Assembly: GCF_051133435.1 (NCBI RefSeq)
Contig: NZ_JBPGNY010000003.1
Span: 248,001-312,000, forward strand
Source of the DNA: JAAYAO01 sp051133435
Lineage (GTDB): Bacteria; Actinomycetota; Actinomycetes; Propionibacteriales; Propionibacteriaceae
Direction of reading: 5' to 3'
DNA: 64,000 nt
Position numbers and translations under genes: made by a program
Part shown: in pieces, positions 24,672 through 33,156 of the stretch
Position numbering within the stretch: the stretch's first letter is position 1
Layout: every line of letters begins with the position of its first letter
Notes under the pieces: generated by a model
What the model was told of the DNA's origin: nothing
The model's database searches: none
The model's input: the letters and a program-made list of their open reading frames with translations, nothing else

Positions 24672-24705
24672 AAATGGGGCCCGGACGGTCGTCCGAGCCC
24701 CATTT
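24672..24705 (-). terminator. Hairpin terminator after fadA6-SDR operon
   Basis: AAATGGGGC pairs with GCCCCATTT, with an inner CGGACG/CGTCCG stem. On the reverse strand it is followed by a T-rich stretch. It serves the leftward operon ending at 24717. Confidence 0.75.
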
Positions 24706-24716
24706 CGTTGAACTGA

Positions 24717-25493
24717 TCAGAGGTTGCGCTGTACCGCGTCGTACCAGCCAGGCACCTCGCCGCCGCCGTCGAGGTTCACCTCCGCACCGGACATGTAGCC
24801 CAGCTCGGGGTTCGCCAGCGCGACACAGGCCTTGCCGACGTCCTCGGGGACGGCCATCCGGCCGGCCGGAATCAGCTTGTTGACCGCAGCCATGCCCTCG
24901 GGGCCGCCGTAATGCATCTCGGACAGTTCGGTGCCGACCAGGCCGACCCGCACCTGATTCACCCGCACCTTCGGACCCCATTCCAGGGCCAGGGCTCGGG
25001 TCAGCATCGACAGACCCGCCTTGGTGGCCGCGTAGATCGCGGTTCCGGGGGCCGGACGCATCGACGAGACCGAGCCGATGTTGATGATCTGCCCACCCTG
25101 TTCCTGTTCGGCCATCACCTTCTGGGCGGCCTGGGCCACCAGGAACGGGGCCAGCAGGTTGAGGTTGATCAGCGAGCCGGCCAGTCGCGGTGGGGTGTCG
25201 GCGGCGAGCACCGAGGGGGCGCCGCCGGCGTTGTTCACCACCATGTCGAGGCGGCCGTGCTCGGCCACGATGGCCTCGATCAGCGCCGCGACCTGGGAGT
25301 CGTTGCGGACATCGCAGGACATGAACTGCGCGCTGCGCCCACCCGCCGTGGGCAGGTCGGCGTCGTCGGGCTCGGTACGTCCACAGATCACCACGGTGCA
25401 CCCCTCGGCGAGGAAGGCCCGGGTGATCGCGGCGCCGATGCCGCGGGCGCCACCGGTTACCAGGACGACCTGGTCGGAAAGATCGAACTGCAT
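24717..25493 (-). CDS. SDR-family oxidoreductase (IpdF-like candidate)
   Basis: The 258-residue classical SDR has TGGARGIG (residues about 12-19), NNAG near residue 90, serine in NIGSVSS, and YAATKAG with catalytic Tyr and Lys. It begins 5 bases after the fadA6 stop, so it is the second gene of a fadA6-SDR operon run leftward from a perfect KstR2-type site. In mycobacteria a regulon SDR (IpdF) handles hydroxyacyl-CoA oxidation in HIP catabolism; this gene is a candidate for that step, but the three other island SDRs compete for the role. ATG 25493 is preferred over longer starts inside fadA6. Confidence 0.78.
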   Translation of the reverse strand: MQFDLSDQVVLVTGGARGIGAAITRAFLAEGCTVVICGRTEPDDADLPTAGGRSAQFMSCDVRNDSQVAALIEAIVAEHGRLDMVVNNAGGAPSVLAADTPPRLAGSLINLNLLAPFLVAQAAQKVMAEQEQGGQIINIGSVSSMRPAPGTAIYAATKAGLSMLTRALALEWGPKVRVNQVRVGLVGTELSEMHYGGPEGMAAVNKLIPAGRMAVPEDVGKACVALANPELGYMSGAEVNLDGGGEVPGWYDAVQRNL

Positions 25494-25498
25494 GGTGC

Positions 25499-26647
25499 TC
25501 AGAGCCTTTCGATGATCGTGACGTTGGCCTGCCCGCCACCCTCGCACATGGTTTGCAGGCCGTAGCGGCCACCGGTGCGTTCGAGTTCGTGCAACATGGT
25601 GGTCATCAGGCGGGCACCGGTGGCGCCCAGCGGGTGGCCGAGGGCGATCGCGCCGCCGTTGGGATTGACCTTGGCCGGGTCGATCGGGTGCTCCTTCAAC
25701 CAGGCCATCACGACCGAGGCGAAGGCTTCGTTGATCTCGACCACGTCGATGTCGCCGATGCTCAACCCGGCCTTCTTCAGGGCGTATTCGGTGGCCGGAA
25801 TCGGGGCGGTCAGCATCCAGATCGGGTCGTCGGCGCGCACCGACAGGTGATGGATCCGGGCGCGCGGGGTCAGGCCGTGGTCCTTGACCGCCTGCTCGGA
25901 GGCCAGCAGCAGGGCCGCCGAGGCGTCACAGATCTGGGAGGCCAGGGCGGCGGTGATCGTGCCGCCCTCCTCCAGCGGATCAAGGGTGGCCATCTTCTCG
26001 AGGGTCGATTCGCGCGGGCAGGAGTCGGTGTCGACCCCGTTCAGCGGTTCGATCTCCTTGGTGAAGCGTCCTTCGGCGATCGCCTTCAGCGCCCGGGTGT
26101 GCGATTCGAGGGCGTACTTCTCCATCTCCTCGCGGCTCAGTTCCCACTTGTCGGCGATCATCTGGGCCGAGCGGAACTGCGAGACCTCCTGGTCGCCGTA
26201 CCGCTCCTGCCAGCCCTTGGACCCGCTGAACGGGTCGTCGAAGCCGTACTGCTGGCCGGCCCACATCGCCGCCGAGATCGGAATCGCCGACATGTTCTGC
26301 ACCCCACCGGCGACCACCAGGTCGGAGGTGCCGCTCATGATCGCCTGCGCGGCGAAGTGCACCGCCTGCTGCGAGGAGCCGCACTGTCGGTCGACGGTCA
26401 CCCCGGGCACATGGTCGGGCAGCCCGGCGGCCAGCCAGGCGGTACGTCCGATATCACCGGCCTGCGGGCCGATGGTGTCGACACAGCCGTAGACGACGTC
26501 CTCGACGGCGCCGGGGTCGACATTGGCACGCTCGACCACGGCGCGCAGGGTGTGCGCGCCCAGGTCGGCCGGGTGCACTTCGGCGAAATCCTTGCCACGC
26601 TTGGTGACCGGGGTACGGACGGCCTCAACGATGTAGGCCTCGTTCAT
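25499..26647 (-). CDS. fadA6: FadA6 thiolase of steroid C/D-ring degradation
   Basis: The 382-residue thiolase has nucleophile Cys89 in VTVDRQCGSSQQ, histidine in GGAIALGHPLGATG, and its second cysteine in LQTMCEGGGQANVTIIERL. Its sequence tracks mycobacterial FadA6 closely, including WLAAGLPDHVPGVTV, GGVQNMSAIPIS and RYGLQTMCEGGG. FadA6 performs the thiolytic step after ring opening of the indanedione. ATG 26647 opens the leftward operon with an SDR and is divergent from the FadD3-like ligase; the shared 150-base gap carries a perfect KstR2-type palindrome. The assignment is strong. Confidence 0.9.
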   Translation of the reverse strand: MNEAYIVEAVRTPVTKRGKDFAEVHPADLGAHTLRAVVERANVDPGAVEDVVYGCVDTIGPQAGDIGRTAWLAAGLPDHVPGVTVDRQCGSSQQAVHFAAQAIMSGTSDLVVAGGVQNMSAIPISAAMWAGQQYGFDDPFSGSKGWQERYGDQEVSQFRSAQMIADKWELSREEMEKYALESHTRALKAIAEGRFTKEIEPLNGVDTDSCPRESTLEKMATLDPLEEGGTITAALASQICDASAALLLASEQAVKDHGLTPRARIHHLSVRADDPIWMLTAPIPATEYALKKAGLSIGDIDVVEINEAFASVVMAWLKEHPIDPAKVNPNGGAIALGHPLGATGARLMTTMLHELERTGGRYGLQTMCEGGGQANVTIIERL

Positions 26648-26712
26648 GTTCGTGCTCCTTGGGCGGGGTTGGTCGGCCGTCAATGATGTTTGCGGCCAAT
26701 GGGATGAACCGT

Positions 26713-26726
26713 ACCAAGCGCTTGGT
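26713..26726. promoter_or_regulatory. KstR2-type operator (perfect palindrome)
   Basis: ACCAAGCGCTTGGT is a perfect 14-base palindrome matching AnCAAGnnCTTGnT at every fixed position. It lies between the divergent fadA6 and fadD3-like genes and would control both. Confidence 0.85.
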
Positions 26727-26797
26727 CGGGCAGCTACGCTCGTCCCGCCGGGGCGATAGTCTCCGGATGAAACCGACCAACGCACCGGAGGTGGCCC

Positions 26798-28423
26798 GTG
26801 ACCGCTACGCCCGACACCGTCGCGTCAATCCCGGAAAGCCTGCGCTTGGCTGCCGCCGAGGATCCCGATCTGGAAGCAATCGTCGACGGCGATCTGCGGC
26901 TCACTTTCGCACAACTGGACGCCGAGGTCACCGCCTTCGCCCGCTCAGCGGTGGCCAGTGGCCTGGAGCCCGGCGATCGGGCCGCGGTCTGGGCCCCGAA
27001 CTCGGCCCGGTGGTGCATCGCCGCCCTGGGCATCATGGCCGCCGGCGGCGTCCTCACCCCGATCAACACCCGTTACCTCGGCGCGGAGGCCCAGTTCGCG
27101 CTGAACCGCGCACGCGCGGTGATGTTGGTCACCGAAGAGGGATTCCTGGACAAGTCCTACCTGACGATGCTGCGCGAGACCGCCGCCCCCACCGGCGACG
27201 ACTGGGGCGCCGACGTCGAGCCGCAACTGCTGCCCGGGGTTCCCTACCTGAGCACCATCGTCGACATCGGCAGCACCGGTGACGACATCGCCACCGACTG
27301 GGACGACTTCATCGCCCGCGGCGCCTCGGTCGACGCCTCGGTGATCGACGAGCGGATCGCCGCCCTCACCCCGGAGTCGATCGCCGACATCCTGTTCACC
27401 TCCGGCACCACCGGCTACCCCAAGGGGGCGATGGTCAGCCACGGCTCGAACGTCAAGACCAACTGGGAGTGGGGCGCCAATGTCGGGTTGCGCCGGCACG
27501 ACCGCTACCTGCTGGTGAACCCGCTGTTCCACAGTTTCGGCTACCGCGCCGGCCTGCTCACCAGCCTGCAGCACCGCGCCACGGTTTACCCGGTGCGCAC
27601 CCTCGACCCCGAGGCAACCCAGCAACTGATTCAGGACGAGAAGATCACCGTGATGCCCGGGGCGGTGACGATGTACACCACGATCATGGACCACCCGTCC
27701 TTCGGCACCTACGACCTGGATTCGGTGCGGCTGGCCGTCACCGGCGCCTCGGTGGTACCGGTTCCGGTACTGCAGCGGATGCGCGCCGAACTCGGCATCA
27801 AGGACATCCTGACCGCCTACGGCCTGACCGAATCCTGCGGCACCGCCACGGTCTGCCCGCCGGACGCCACCCTGGACCGGCTCTCGACCACCTCGGGCAT
27901 CGCCATCCCGGGCACCGAGGTGCAGATCATGGACCGGAACGGCGAATTGCTGCCGCCGCGCGAACACGGCGAGATCGTGATTCGCGGATACAACGTGATG
28001 GCCGGCTACTTCGAAGACCCGGAAGCCACCGCCAAGGCGATCGACGCCGACGGCTGGCTGCACTCCGGTGACGTCGGTTGGCTGGACGAGGACGGCTACC
28101 TCACCATCACCGACCGGATCAAGGACGTGATCACCGTCGGCGGCTTCAACGTCTACCCCGCCGAGATCGAACGCGTGCTGTTGGAGCACCCCGGCGTCGG
28201 CCAGGTCGCCGTGGTCGGTATTCCCGACGAGCGCCTCGTCGAGGTGGCCAAGGCCTTCGTGGTGTGCCGTCGCGGACAGATGGTCACCGAGGACGAACTG
28301 ATCGCGCACTGCCGCAAACACCTGGCCAACTTCAAGGTTCCCCGCGAGGTGGAAATCAAGACCGAACTACCCCAAACCCCCACGGGCAAGATCCAGAAGT
28401 TCCTGCTCGCCGACAAGAAGTAA
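26798..28423 (+). CDS. fadD3: FadD3-like acyl-CoA synthetase (HIP-CoA ligase)
   Basis: The 541-residue adenylate-forming ligase has ILFTSGTTGYPKGAMVSH near residue 200, the motif TAYGLTESCG, and ITDRIKDVITVGGFNVYPAE. The catalytic lysine is in PQTPTGKIQKFLL. FadD3 activates the 3-carbon side chain of HIP as a CoA ester, producing the KstR2 ligand, and the gene normally sits in the KstR2 regulon as here. It is somewhat longer than mycobacterial FadD3 (about 503), with extra sequence near residues 115-155. GTG 26798 has GGAGG upstream. The HIP-CoA role is inferred from context and similarity. Confidence 0.82.
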   Translation: MTATPDTVASIPESLRLAAAEDPDLEAIVDGDLRLTFAQLDAEVTAFARSAVASGLEPGDRAAVWAPNSARWCIAALGIMAAGGVLTPINTRYLGAEAQFALNRARAVMLVTEEGFLDKSYLTMLRETAAPTGDDWGADVEPQLLPGVPYLSTIVDIGSTGDDIATDWDDFIARGASVDASVIDERIAALTPESIADILFTSGTTGYPKGAMVSHGSNVKTNWEWGANVGLRRHDRYLLVNPLFHSFGYRAGLLTSLQHRATVYPVRTLDPEATQQLIQDEKITVMPGAVTMYTTIMDHPSFGTYDLDSVRLAVTGASVVPVPVLQRMRAELGIKDILTAYGLTESCGTATVCPPDATLDRLSTTSGIAIPGTEVQIMDRNGELLPPREHGEIVIRGYNVMAGYFEDPEATAKAIDADGWLHSGDVGWLDEDGYLTITDRIKDVITVGGFNVYPAEIERVLLEHPGVGQVAVVGIPDERLVEVAKAFVVCRRGQMVTEDELIAHCRKHLANFKVPREVEIKTELPQTPTGKIQKFLLADKK

Positions 28424-28457
28424 CCCGCCCGTTCAGGGTATGAAACAAGGAGACCCC

Positions 28458-29675
28458 ATGACCGATGCCGTGATCGTCGCTGCCGCCCGCTCGCCGATCG
28501 GACGAGCTTTCAAGGGAGCGCTGAAGGACGTCCGTTCCGACGACCTCGGTGCCGCGATGATGCGTGCCGCCCTGGACCAGGTGCCCGAGTTCGACCCGAA
28601 GAACATCGACGACGTGCTGTGGGGTTGTGCCCAGCCGGCCGGTGAGCAGGGGTACGGGCTGGGGCGGGTCGTCGCCACCCATCTGGGCCTGGATCAGGTG
28701 CCCGGCACCACGGTGAACCGGTACTGCGGTTCTTCGGTGCAGACCACCCGGATGGCCCTGCACGCGATCAAGGCCGGTGAGGCCAAGGCGCTGGTCTCGG
28801 GCGGATCGGAGGTGATCTCGCGGTACAACTTCGGCAAGTCCGACAATCTGCCCGACACCTACAACCCGACCTACGAGGCCGCCCGCGAGCGCACCGCCAA
28901 GCGTGCCGAGGGTGGCGCCCCGGTGTGGACCGACCCGCGCGAGAACGGTGAACTGCCCGACATCTACATCGCAATGGGCCAGACCGCCGAGAACGTCGCC
29001 CAACTGCGCGGCGTCTCGCGCGAGGCCCAGGACGAGTGGGGCCTGATGTCGCAGACCCGCGCCCAGGAAGCCATCGCCAACGGGTTCTTCGACACCGACA
29101 TCACCCCGTTCACGCTGCCCGACGGCACCGTGATGAACAAGGACGAGAGCCCCCGGGCCACCAGTGCCGAGCGGCTCGCCGGACTGGATCCGGTGTTCCG
29201 CCCCGACGGCACCGTGACCGCCGGTAACTGCTGCCCGCTGAACGACGGCGCCGCCGCCCTGGTGGTGATGTCGTCGGATTACGCCGCCGAGTTGGGCATC
29301 AAGCCGTTGGCCAAGATCCTGTCGACCGGGGTTTCGGCGCTGTCGGCCGAGGTGATGGGTCTGGGCCCGGTCGAGGCCACCAAGAACGCCCTCGCTCTGG
29401 CCGGGATGAGCGCCGGCGACCTCGACCTGATCGAGATCAACGAGGCCTTCGCCGCTCAGGTGATCCCGAGCGTGGACGACCTCGGTCTGGATGTCGACCG
29501 GGTGAACGTGCACGGCGGCGCGATTGCGCTGGGCCACCCCTACGGCCAGACCGGTGCCCGCCTGACCACCACCTTGATCAACGGCCTGAAGTGGCACGAC
29601 AAGTCGACCGGACTGGTGACCATGTGCACCGCCGGAGGCCAGGGTATGGCGCTGATCATCGAGCGCATGAACTGA
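28458..29675 (+). CDS. Acetyl-CoA acyltransferase (thiolase)
   Basis: The 405-residue thiolase has its nucleophile at Cys90 (VNRYCGSSVQTTR), HGGAIALGHPYGQTGAR with the general-base histidine, and TMCTAGGQGMALI. It is of the FadA/FadI degradative type and distinct in sequence from fadA6 and the FadA5-like protein, so the island has three thiolases. ATG 28458 has AAGGAG six bases upstream and starts 34 bases after the fadD3-like stop. Likely one transcript; it may remove acetyl-CoA from the HIP side chain after FadE30-type dehydrogenation. Confidence 0.85.
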   Translation: MTDAVIVAAARSPIGRAFKGALKDVRSDDLGAAMMRAALDQVPEFDPKNIDDVLWGCAQPAGEQGYGLGRVVATHLGLDQVPGTTVNRYCGSSVQTTRMALHAIKAGEAKALVSGGSEVISRYNFGKSDNLPDTYNPTYEAARERTAKRAEGGAPVWTDPRENGELPDIYIAMGQTAENVAQLRGVSREAQDEWGLMSQTRAQEAIANGFFDTDITPFTLPDGTVMNKDESPRATSAERLAGLDPVFRPDGTVTAGNCCPLNDGAAALVVMSSDYAAELGIKPLAKILSTGVSALSAEVMGLGPVEATKNALALAGMSAGDLDLIEINEAFAAQVIPSVDDLGLDVDRVNVHGGAIALGHPYGQTGARLTTTLINGLKWHDKSTGLVTMCTAGGQGMALIIERMN

Positions 29676-29702
29676 TTGCCGGCATCCGCCGGTTCGGTAC
29701 GG

Positions 29703-29728
29703 GGGCCGTCCGCTTCGGCGGGCGGCCC
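29703..29728 (+). terminator. Hairpin terminator with TTCG loop
   Basis: GGGCCGTCCGC pairs with GCGGGCGGCCC over 11 bases with one G-U pair and a TTCG tetraloop. It closes the fadD3-thiolase operon. Confidence 0.8.
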
Positions 29729-29852
29729 TTCGTCGGCTTCGGGGCACACCCCGGCTGCAATGTTGCTTCTCACGGCCCGTCATCGATGCCGGTGGCTACA
29801 CTGTGCGAAATCGCGCACATTGCAGCACCCGGCGATGACAGCGAGGCCGATC

Positions 29853-30443
29853 ATGCGCACACCCGGCACCCGGGCCCTGGCGGGAATCGGCGCGCTCGCA
29901 CTGGCGGTGATCGGGGTGGGCATGGGTATTGCCACCAGCGGCACCCGGGGCGGCATCCCGGCAGAACCGGCCAACCCGGCCACCCCGTCGACCACCAACC
30001 CCTGCCCCGACATCCTGGCCGCCGGAGCCGGGGATCATCGAGCGCCGTTGACCGCTGTACCCGACGAGCTCCCCGCCGATCCCGACCGAATCTGGCTCTG
30101 TGGTGACCCCGCCCAGCAGGCCACCGGGCCGCCCGAACCGCTGACCACCGGAGCCAATCCGGTGGTCGAGGTCTTCAACAGGCTCGAGCGTGGCCGCGAC
30201 GACATGGTCTGCACCGAGGAGTACGTGCTGAGCTACTACGTGGCTTTCGACTACCCCGAACAGCGCTACGTGTTGCAAGGCGAGCTGCACGGTTGCCGCA
30301 CGGTCTTCGACGGCACCACCCACCGGATCGGTGGCGACAAGCTACTCGAAGTCATGACGCAGCAGTGGCAGGCCCAGCGCAGGCAACAGGGGCCCCCGAG
30401 CGATCCCGGAGCATGCTCCGACGACGCGATCATCCCCTGCTAG
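29853..30443 (+). CDS. Secreted/anchored hypothetical protein
   Basis: The 196-residue product has an N-terminal hydrophobic segment (ALAGIGALALAVIGVGMGIA, residues about 8-27), either a signal peptide or an anchor. A Thr/Pro/Asn-rich linker and a domain with five or more cysteines follow (NPCPDILAAG, IWLCGDP, DMVCTEEYVLSYYVAFDYP, LHGCRTV, GACSDD, and a final C). The cysteine content suggests disulfides outside the cell. No family is recognised. ATG 29853 has GCGAGG six bases upstream; ATG 29835 is the alternative. It is unrelated to the flanking catabolic genes. Confidence 0.6.
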   Translation: MRTPGTRALAGIGALALAVIGVGMGIATSGTRGGIPAEPANPATPSTTNPCPDILAAGAGDHRAPLTAVPDELPADPDRIWLCGDPAQQATGPPEPLTTGANPVVEVFNRLERGRDDMVCTEEYVLSYYVAFDYPEQRYVLQGELHGCRTVFDGTTHRIGGDKLLEVMTQQWQAQRRQQGPPSDPGACSDDAIIPC

Positions 30444-30475
30444 AGGTACCGATCAGCCAGGGGCGCATGCTCCGG

Positions 30476-31222
30476 TCAACTGCGCCAGACCGGGGCGCGA
30501 CGTTCGTTGAAGGCAGCCATTCCCTCCGCGGCGTCGGGGCCGGCCATCAGTTCTTCCTGGCGCTGCTTCATCAGGGTCTCGAAATCCCCATCGGGCAGAC
30601 CCACCGAGGCGTACATCAGCTCGCGGGTGGACCGGATCGCCACCGGCGACCCCGCGGCCACCGCTGCGGCCAACTCCAGCGCGGTATCCAGTGCGGTGCC
30701 GACCGGCACCACCCGATTGATCAGACCCAACTCGTAGCCGCGCTGCGCGCTGAGCCGGCCGGCACCCAGGCCCAACTCCAGGGCGACCGCCATCGGCAGT
30801 TGCTTGGGCAACCCCACGCCCCCGTCGGTGGCGGCGAACCCCAGACCCACTTCCGGTAGCCAGAACTCGGCCGTTTCCACCGCCACCCGCAGGTCGCACT
30901 TCAAAGCGATCTCCAACCCGTTGCCCAGGGCCGAACCGTTCAGGGCCGCGATCACCGGCTTGGGGTATCCGGGCCCCAGAATCCGCAGGGGGTTGTTCGC
31001 CGGGTCGGCCTCACCGGAGTCGACCGACAGGTCCATCCCGGCGCAGAAGGTGCGATCCCCGGCTGCTGTGATCACAATCACGCGCACCGTGTCGTCCTCG
31101 GCCGCCGAGCGCAGGGCGTTGCTGATGGTCAGCCGCGCATCACCGTCCAGAGCATTGTGCTTGGCCGGGCGATCGATCGTGATCACCAGCGTTTGCTCGC
31201 GCTGTTCGACCTGTACTGCCAC
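30476..31222 (-). CDS. Enoyl-CoA hydratase/isomerase (crotonase family)
   Basis: The 248-residue crotonase has the oxyanion-hole region FCAGMDLS and NGSALGNGLEIALKCDLRVA, and EVGLGFAATDGG where a catalytic glutamate is expected. It hydrates or isomerises an enoyl-CoA. GTG 31222 is preferred because GGAGAGG lies six bases upstream; a GTG at 31243 would place that ribosome-binding site inside the gene. It diverges from ipdA, and the gap carries a KstR2-type half-palindrome, so it is probably part of the island. It is not close to EchA20, which is encoded separately at 34897. Confidence 0.8.
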   Translation of the reverse strand: MAVQVEQREQTLVITIDRPAKHNALDGDARLTISNALRSAAEDDTVRVIVITAAGDRTFCAGMDLSVDSGEADPANNPLRILGPGYPKPVIAALNGSALGNGLEIALKCDLRVAVETAEFWLPEVGLGFAATDGGVGLPKQLPMAVALELGLGAGRLSAQRGYELGLINRVVPVGTALDTALELAAAVAAGSPVAIRSTRELMYASVGLPDGDFETLMKQRQEELMAGPDAAEGMAAFNERRAPVWRS

Positions 31223-31377
31223 GGAAAACCTCTCCTTCTGCACGGTGCTGTCAGGGCCTGGCGCACCGCGTCATTGCTGCGCACGTCCGGCGTCAGTCAA
31301 CCACTGATCACCGCCCTCCGTTCACCGGGATCCCGGGCCCAATGCCCCGCCCCTGCGCACCAGACTGGAACGCGTGT

Positions 31378-31409
31378 TTGACAAGCGTCAGCACACGGGC
31401 GAGTATCCA
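31378..31409 (+). promoter_or_regulatory. Candidate ipdAB promoter
   Basis: TTGACA at 31378-31383 is a consensus -35. The best -10 candidates lie near 31402-31409 (AGTATC or TATCCA, with spacers of 18 or 20). The KstR2-type site begins at 31410, where it would cover the transcription start. Confidence 0.4.
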
Positions 31410-31423
31410 ACCAAGCGCTTGAC
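31410..31423. promoter_or_regulatory. KstR2-type operator upstream of ipdAB
   Basis: ACCAAGCGCTTGAC shares 12 of 14 bases with the perfect palindrome at 26713 and misses only the last fixed T of AnCAAGnnCTTGnT. It lies 28 bases before the ipdA start. Confidence 0.75.
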
Positions 31424-31450
31424 CAAGTAACAGTGACCACAGGAGGGTCG

Positions 31451-32311
31451 ATGGCCGACAAACGTATGACCAGCGACGAGGTGGTGAGCCAGCTCGAGTC
31501 CGGGATGACCATCGGAATCGGTGGCTGGGCATCACGCCGCAAGCCGATGGCTCTGGTGCGCGCCCTGCTTCGCTCCGATCTGAAGGATCTGACCGTCGTC
31601 GCCTACGGCGGCCCCGATGTGGGCCTGCTGGCCGAGGCGGGCAAGCTCAAGAAGGTCATCTACGGCTTCGTGTCGATGGACACCGTGCCGCTTGATCCGC
31701 ACTTCCGTGCCGCCCGCCAGCGCGGCGAGCTCGAAGTCGGCGAGATCGACGAGGGCATGCTGCAGTGGGGCCTGTACGCCGCTGCGATCAACGTTCCCTT
31801 CCTCCCGACCCGCTCGGGCCTGGGATCGGACGTGATGAAGTACAACCCCGACCTCAAGCTCGTCGCCGACCCCTACGGCTCCGGCCTGGAACTCGTGGCG
31901 ATGCCGGCCCTGAAGCTGGACGCCGCCCTGGTGCACGTGAACCGCGCCGACATGCACGGCAACGCCGCGGTGACCGGTAACGACCCCTACTTCGACGACC
32001 TCTACTGCATGGCCGCCGACAAGGCATTCGTGTCGGCCGAGAAGATCATCAGCTCCGAGGAATTCGGCCAGCTCGACTTCCGCACCATGCAGATCGGACG
32101 CCAGCACGTCACCGGCGTGGTGGAAGCCCCCAACGGCGCACACTTCGCGTCCTGTGTGCCCGACTACCCGCGCGACGAGGCCTTCCAGAAGGAATACGCC
32201 GCCGCCGGGGCCGACCCCGAGAAGTGGGCCGAGTTCAAGAAGACCTACCTGTCGGGCACCGAGGACGACTACCAGGCGGCCGTGGCCCGCCGGAGCCAGG
32301 AGCAGAAGTGA
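31451..32311 (+). CDS. ipdA: IpdA, alpha subunit of steroid ring-C hydrolase
   Basis: The 286-residue protein belongs to the CoA-transferase family I alpha group and closely resembles mycobacterial IpdA: SGMTIGIGGWASRRKPMALVRALLRSDLKDLTVV, IDEGMLQWGL, DPYFDDLYCMAADKAF and VVEAPNGAHFASCVPDYPRDE are all conserved. IpdAB is not a transferase; it hydrolyses the last carbocycle (ring C) of COCHEA-CoA. ATG 31451 has GGAGGG upstream. Its stop overlaps the ipdB GTG by four bases, consistent with a tight heteromer. Confidence 0.9.
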   Translation: MADKRMTSDEVVSQLESGMTIGIGGWASRRKPMALVRALLRSDLKDLTVVAYGGPDVGLLAEAGKLKKVIYGFVSMDTVPLDPHFRAARQRGELEVGEIDEGMLQWGLYAAAINVPFLPTRSGLGSDVMKYNPDLKLVADPYGSGLELVAMPALKLDAALVHVNRADMHGNAAVTGNDPYFDDLYCMAADKAFVSAEKIISSEEFGQLDFRTMQIGRQHVTGVVEAPNGAHFASCVPDYPRDEAFQKEYAAAGADPEKWAEFKKTYLSGTEDDYQAAVARRSQEQK

Positions 32312-33081
32312 GCAACGAGACTGCGACCCAAACCGTCACCCGCGCCGAATACTGCGTGGTTGCCTGCGCCGAAGCCTTCCGCGACAACGGCGAGATCCTC
32401 GCCTCGGCCTTCGGCACGATCCCCGCGATCGGCGCCCGACTGGCCCGCGAGACCTTCTCCCCCGACCTGCTGCTGACCGACGGTGAAGCCAACACCGTGC
32501 GTGGCACCTGGGCGGTCGGCACCTCCCCCGAGGGTCCGATCGAGGGCTGGACCCCGTTCCGCCGGATCTTCGACCTGGTGTGGAACGGCAAGCGTCACGT
32601 GATGATGATCCCGAGCCAGATCGATGCCGCCGGCAACATGAACATCTCGGTGATCGGTGACTTCCAGAAGCCCAAGGCGGCCCTGATCGGCGTGCGCGGT
32701 GGCCCGGGCAATACGATCAGCCACCCGACCAGCTACTGGGTGCCCAAACACGGCACCCGGGTCTTCGTCGAGAAGGTCGACATGATCGCGGGCGTCGGTT
32801 ACGACTCCGCAGAGGCCGCCGGCAAGGCCGCCAGCGAGTTCCTCGACCTGCGTGCGGTGGTCACCAACCTGTGTGTCTTCCATTTCGTGGACGGACGGAT
32901 GCAGGTCAAGTCGCTGCACCCCGGCGTCACCGCCGAGGAAGTCGAAGAAGCCACCGGTTTCGCGATCGAGGTGCCGGCCGATGTGCCGACCACCCGCGAA
33001 CCCACCGAAGAGGAACTGCGCTTGATCCGCGAGGTGATCGACCCCCGGTCGCTGCGCGATCGCGAAGTTCCCAACACCTGA
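32308..33081 (+). CDS. ipdB: IpdB, beta subunit of steroid ring-C hydrolase
   Basis: The 257-residue protein is the beta partner of IpdA and has the CoA-transferase fold: AFRDNGEILASAFGTIPAIG, RRIFDLVWNGKRHVMMIPSQ, and GPGNTISHPTSYWVPKHG. Together the two open ring C of the steroid-derived acyl-CoA. Translation starts at GTG 32308 in a GTGA overlap with the ipdA stop. A strong hairpin follows at 33085, which may cut or attenuate read-through into the SDR-hydratase-fadE genes. Confidence 0.9.
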   Translation: MSNETATQTVTRAEYCVVACAEAFRDNGEILASAFGTIPAIGARLARETFSPDLLLTDGEANTVRGTWAVGTSPEGPIEGWTPFRRIFDLVWNGKRHVMMIPSQIDAAGNMNISVIGDFQKPKAALIGVRGGPGNTISHPTSYWVPKHGTRVFVEKVDMIAGVGYDSAEAAGKAASEFLDLRAVVTNLCVFHFVDGRMQVKSLHPGVTAEEVEEATGFAIEVPADVPTTREPTEEELRLIREVIDPRSLRDREVPNT

Positions 33082-33084
33082 CCC

Positions 33085-33123
33085 GGTTGGCCGGACGATG
33101 TGATCGCGAGCGTCCGGCCAACC
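33085..33123 (+). terminator. Strong hairpin between ipdB and SDR gene
   Basis: Arms 33085-33097 and 33111-33123 pair perfectly over 13 bases with a 13-base loop, 4 bases after the ipdB stop. There is no U-tract, so it may be a partial terminator or an mRNA-stabilising fold within a longer transcript. Confidence 0.65.
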
Positions 33124-33156
33124 GTATCCACCACATCGGTGAGAAGAGAGACTGTG

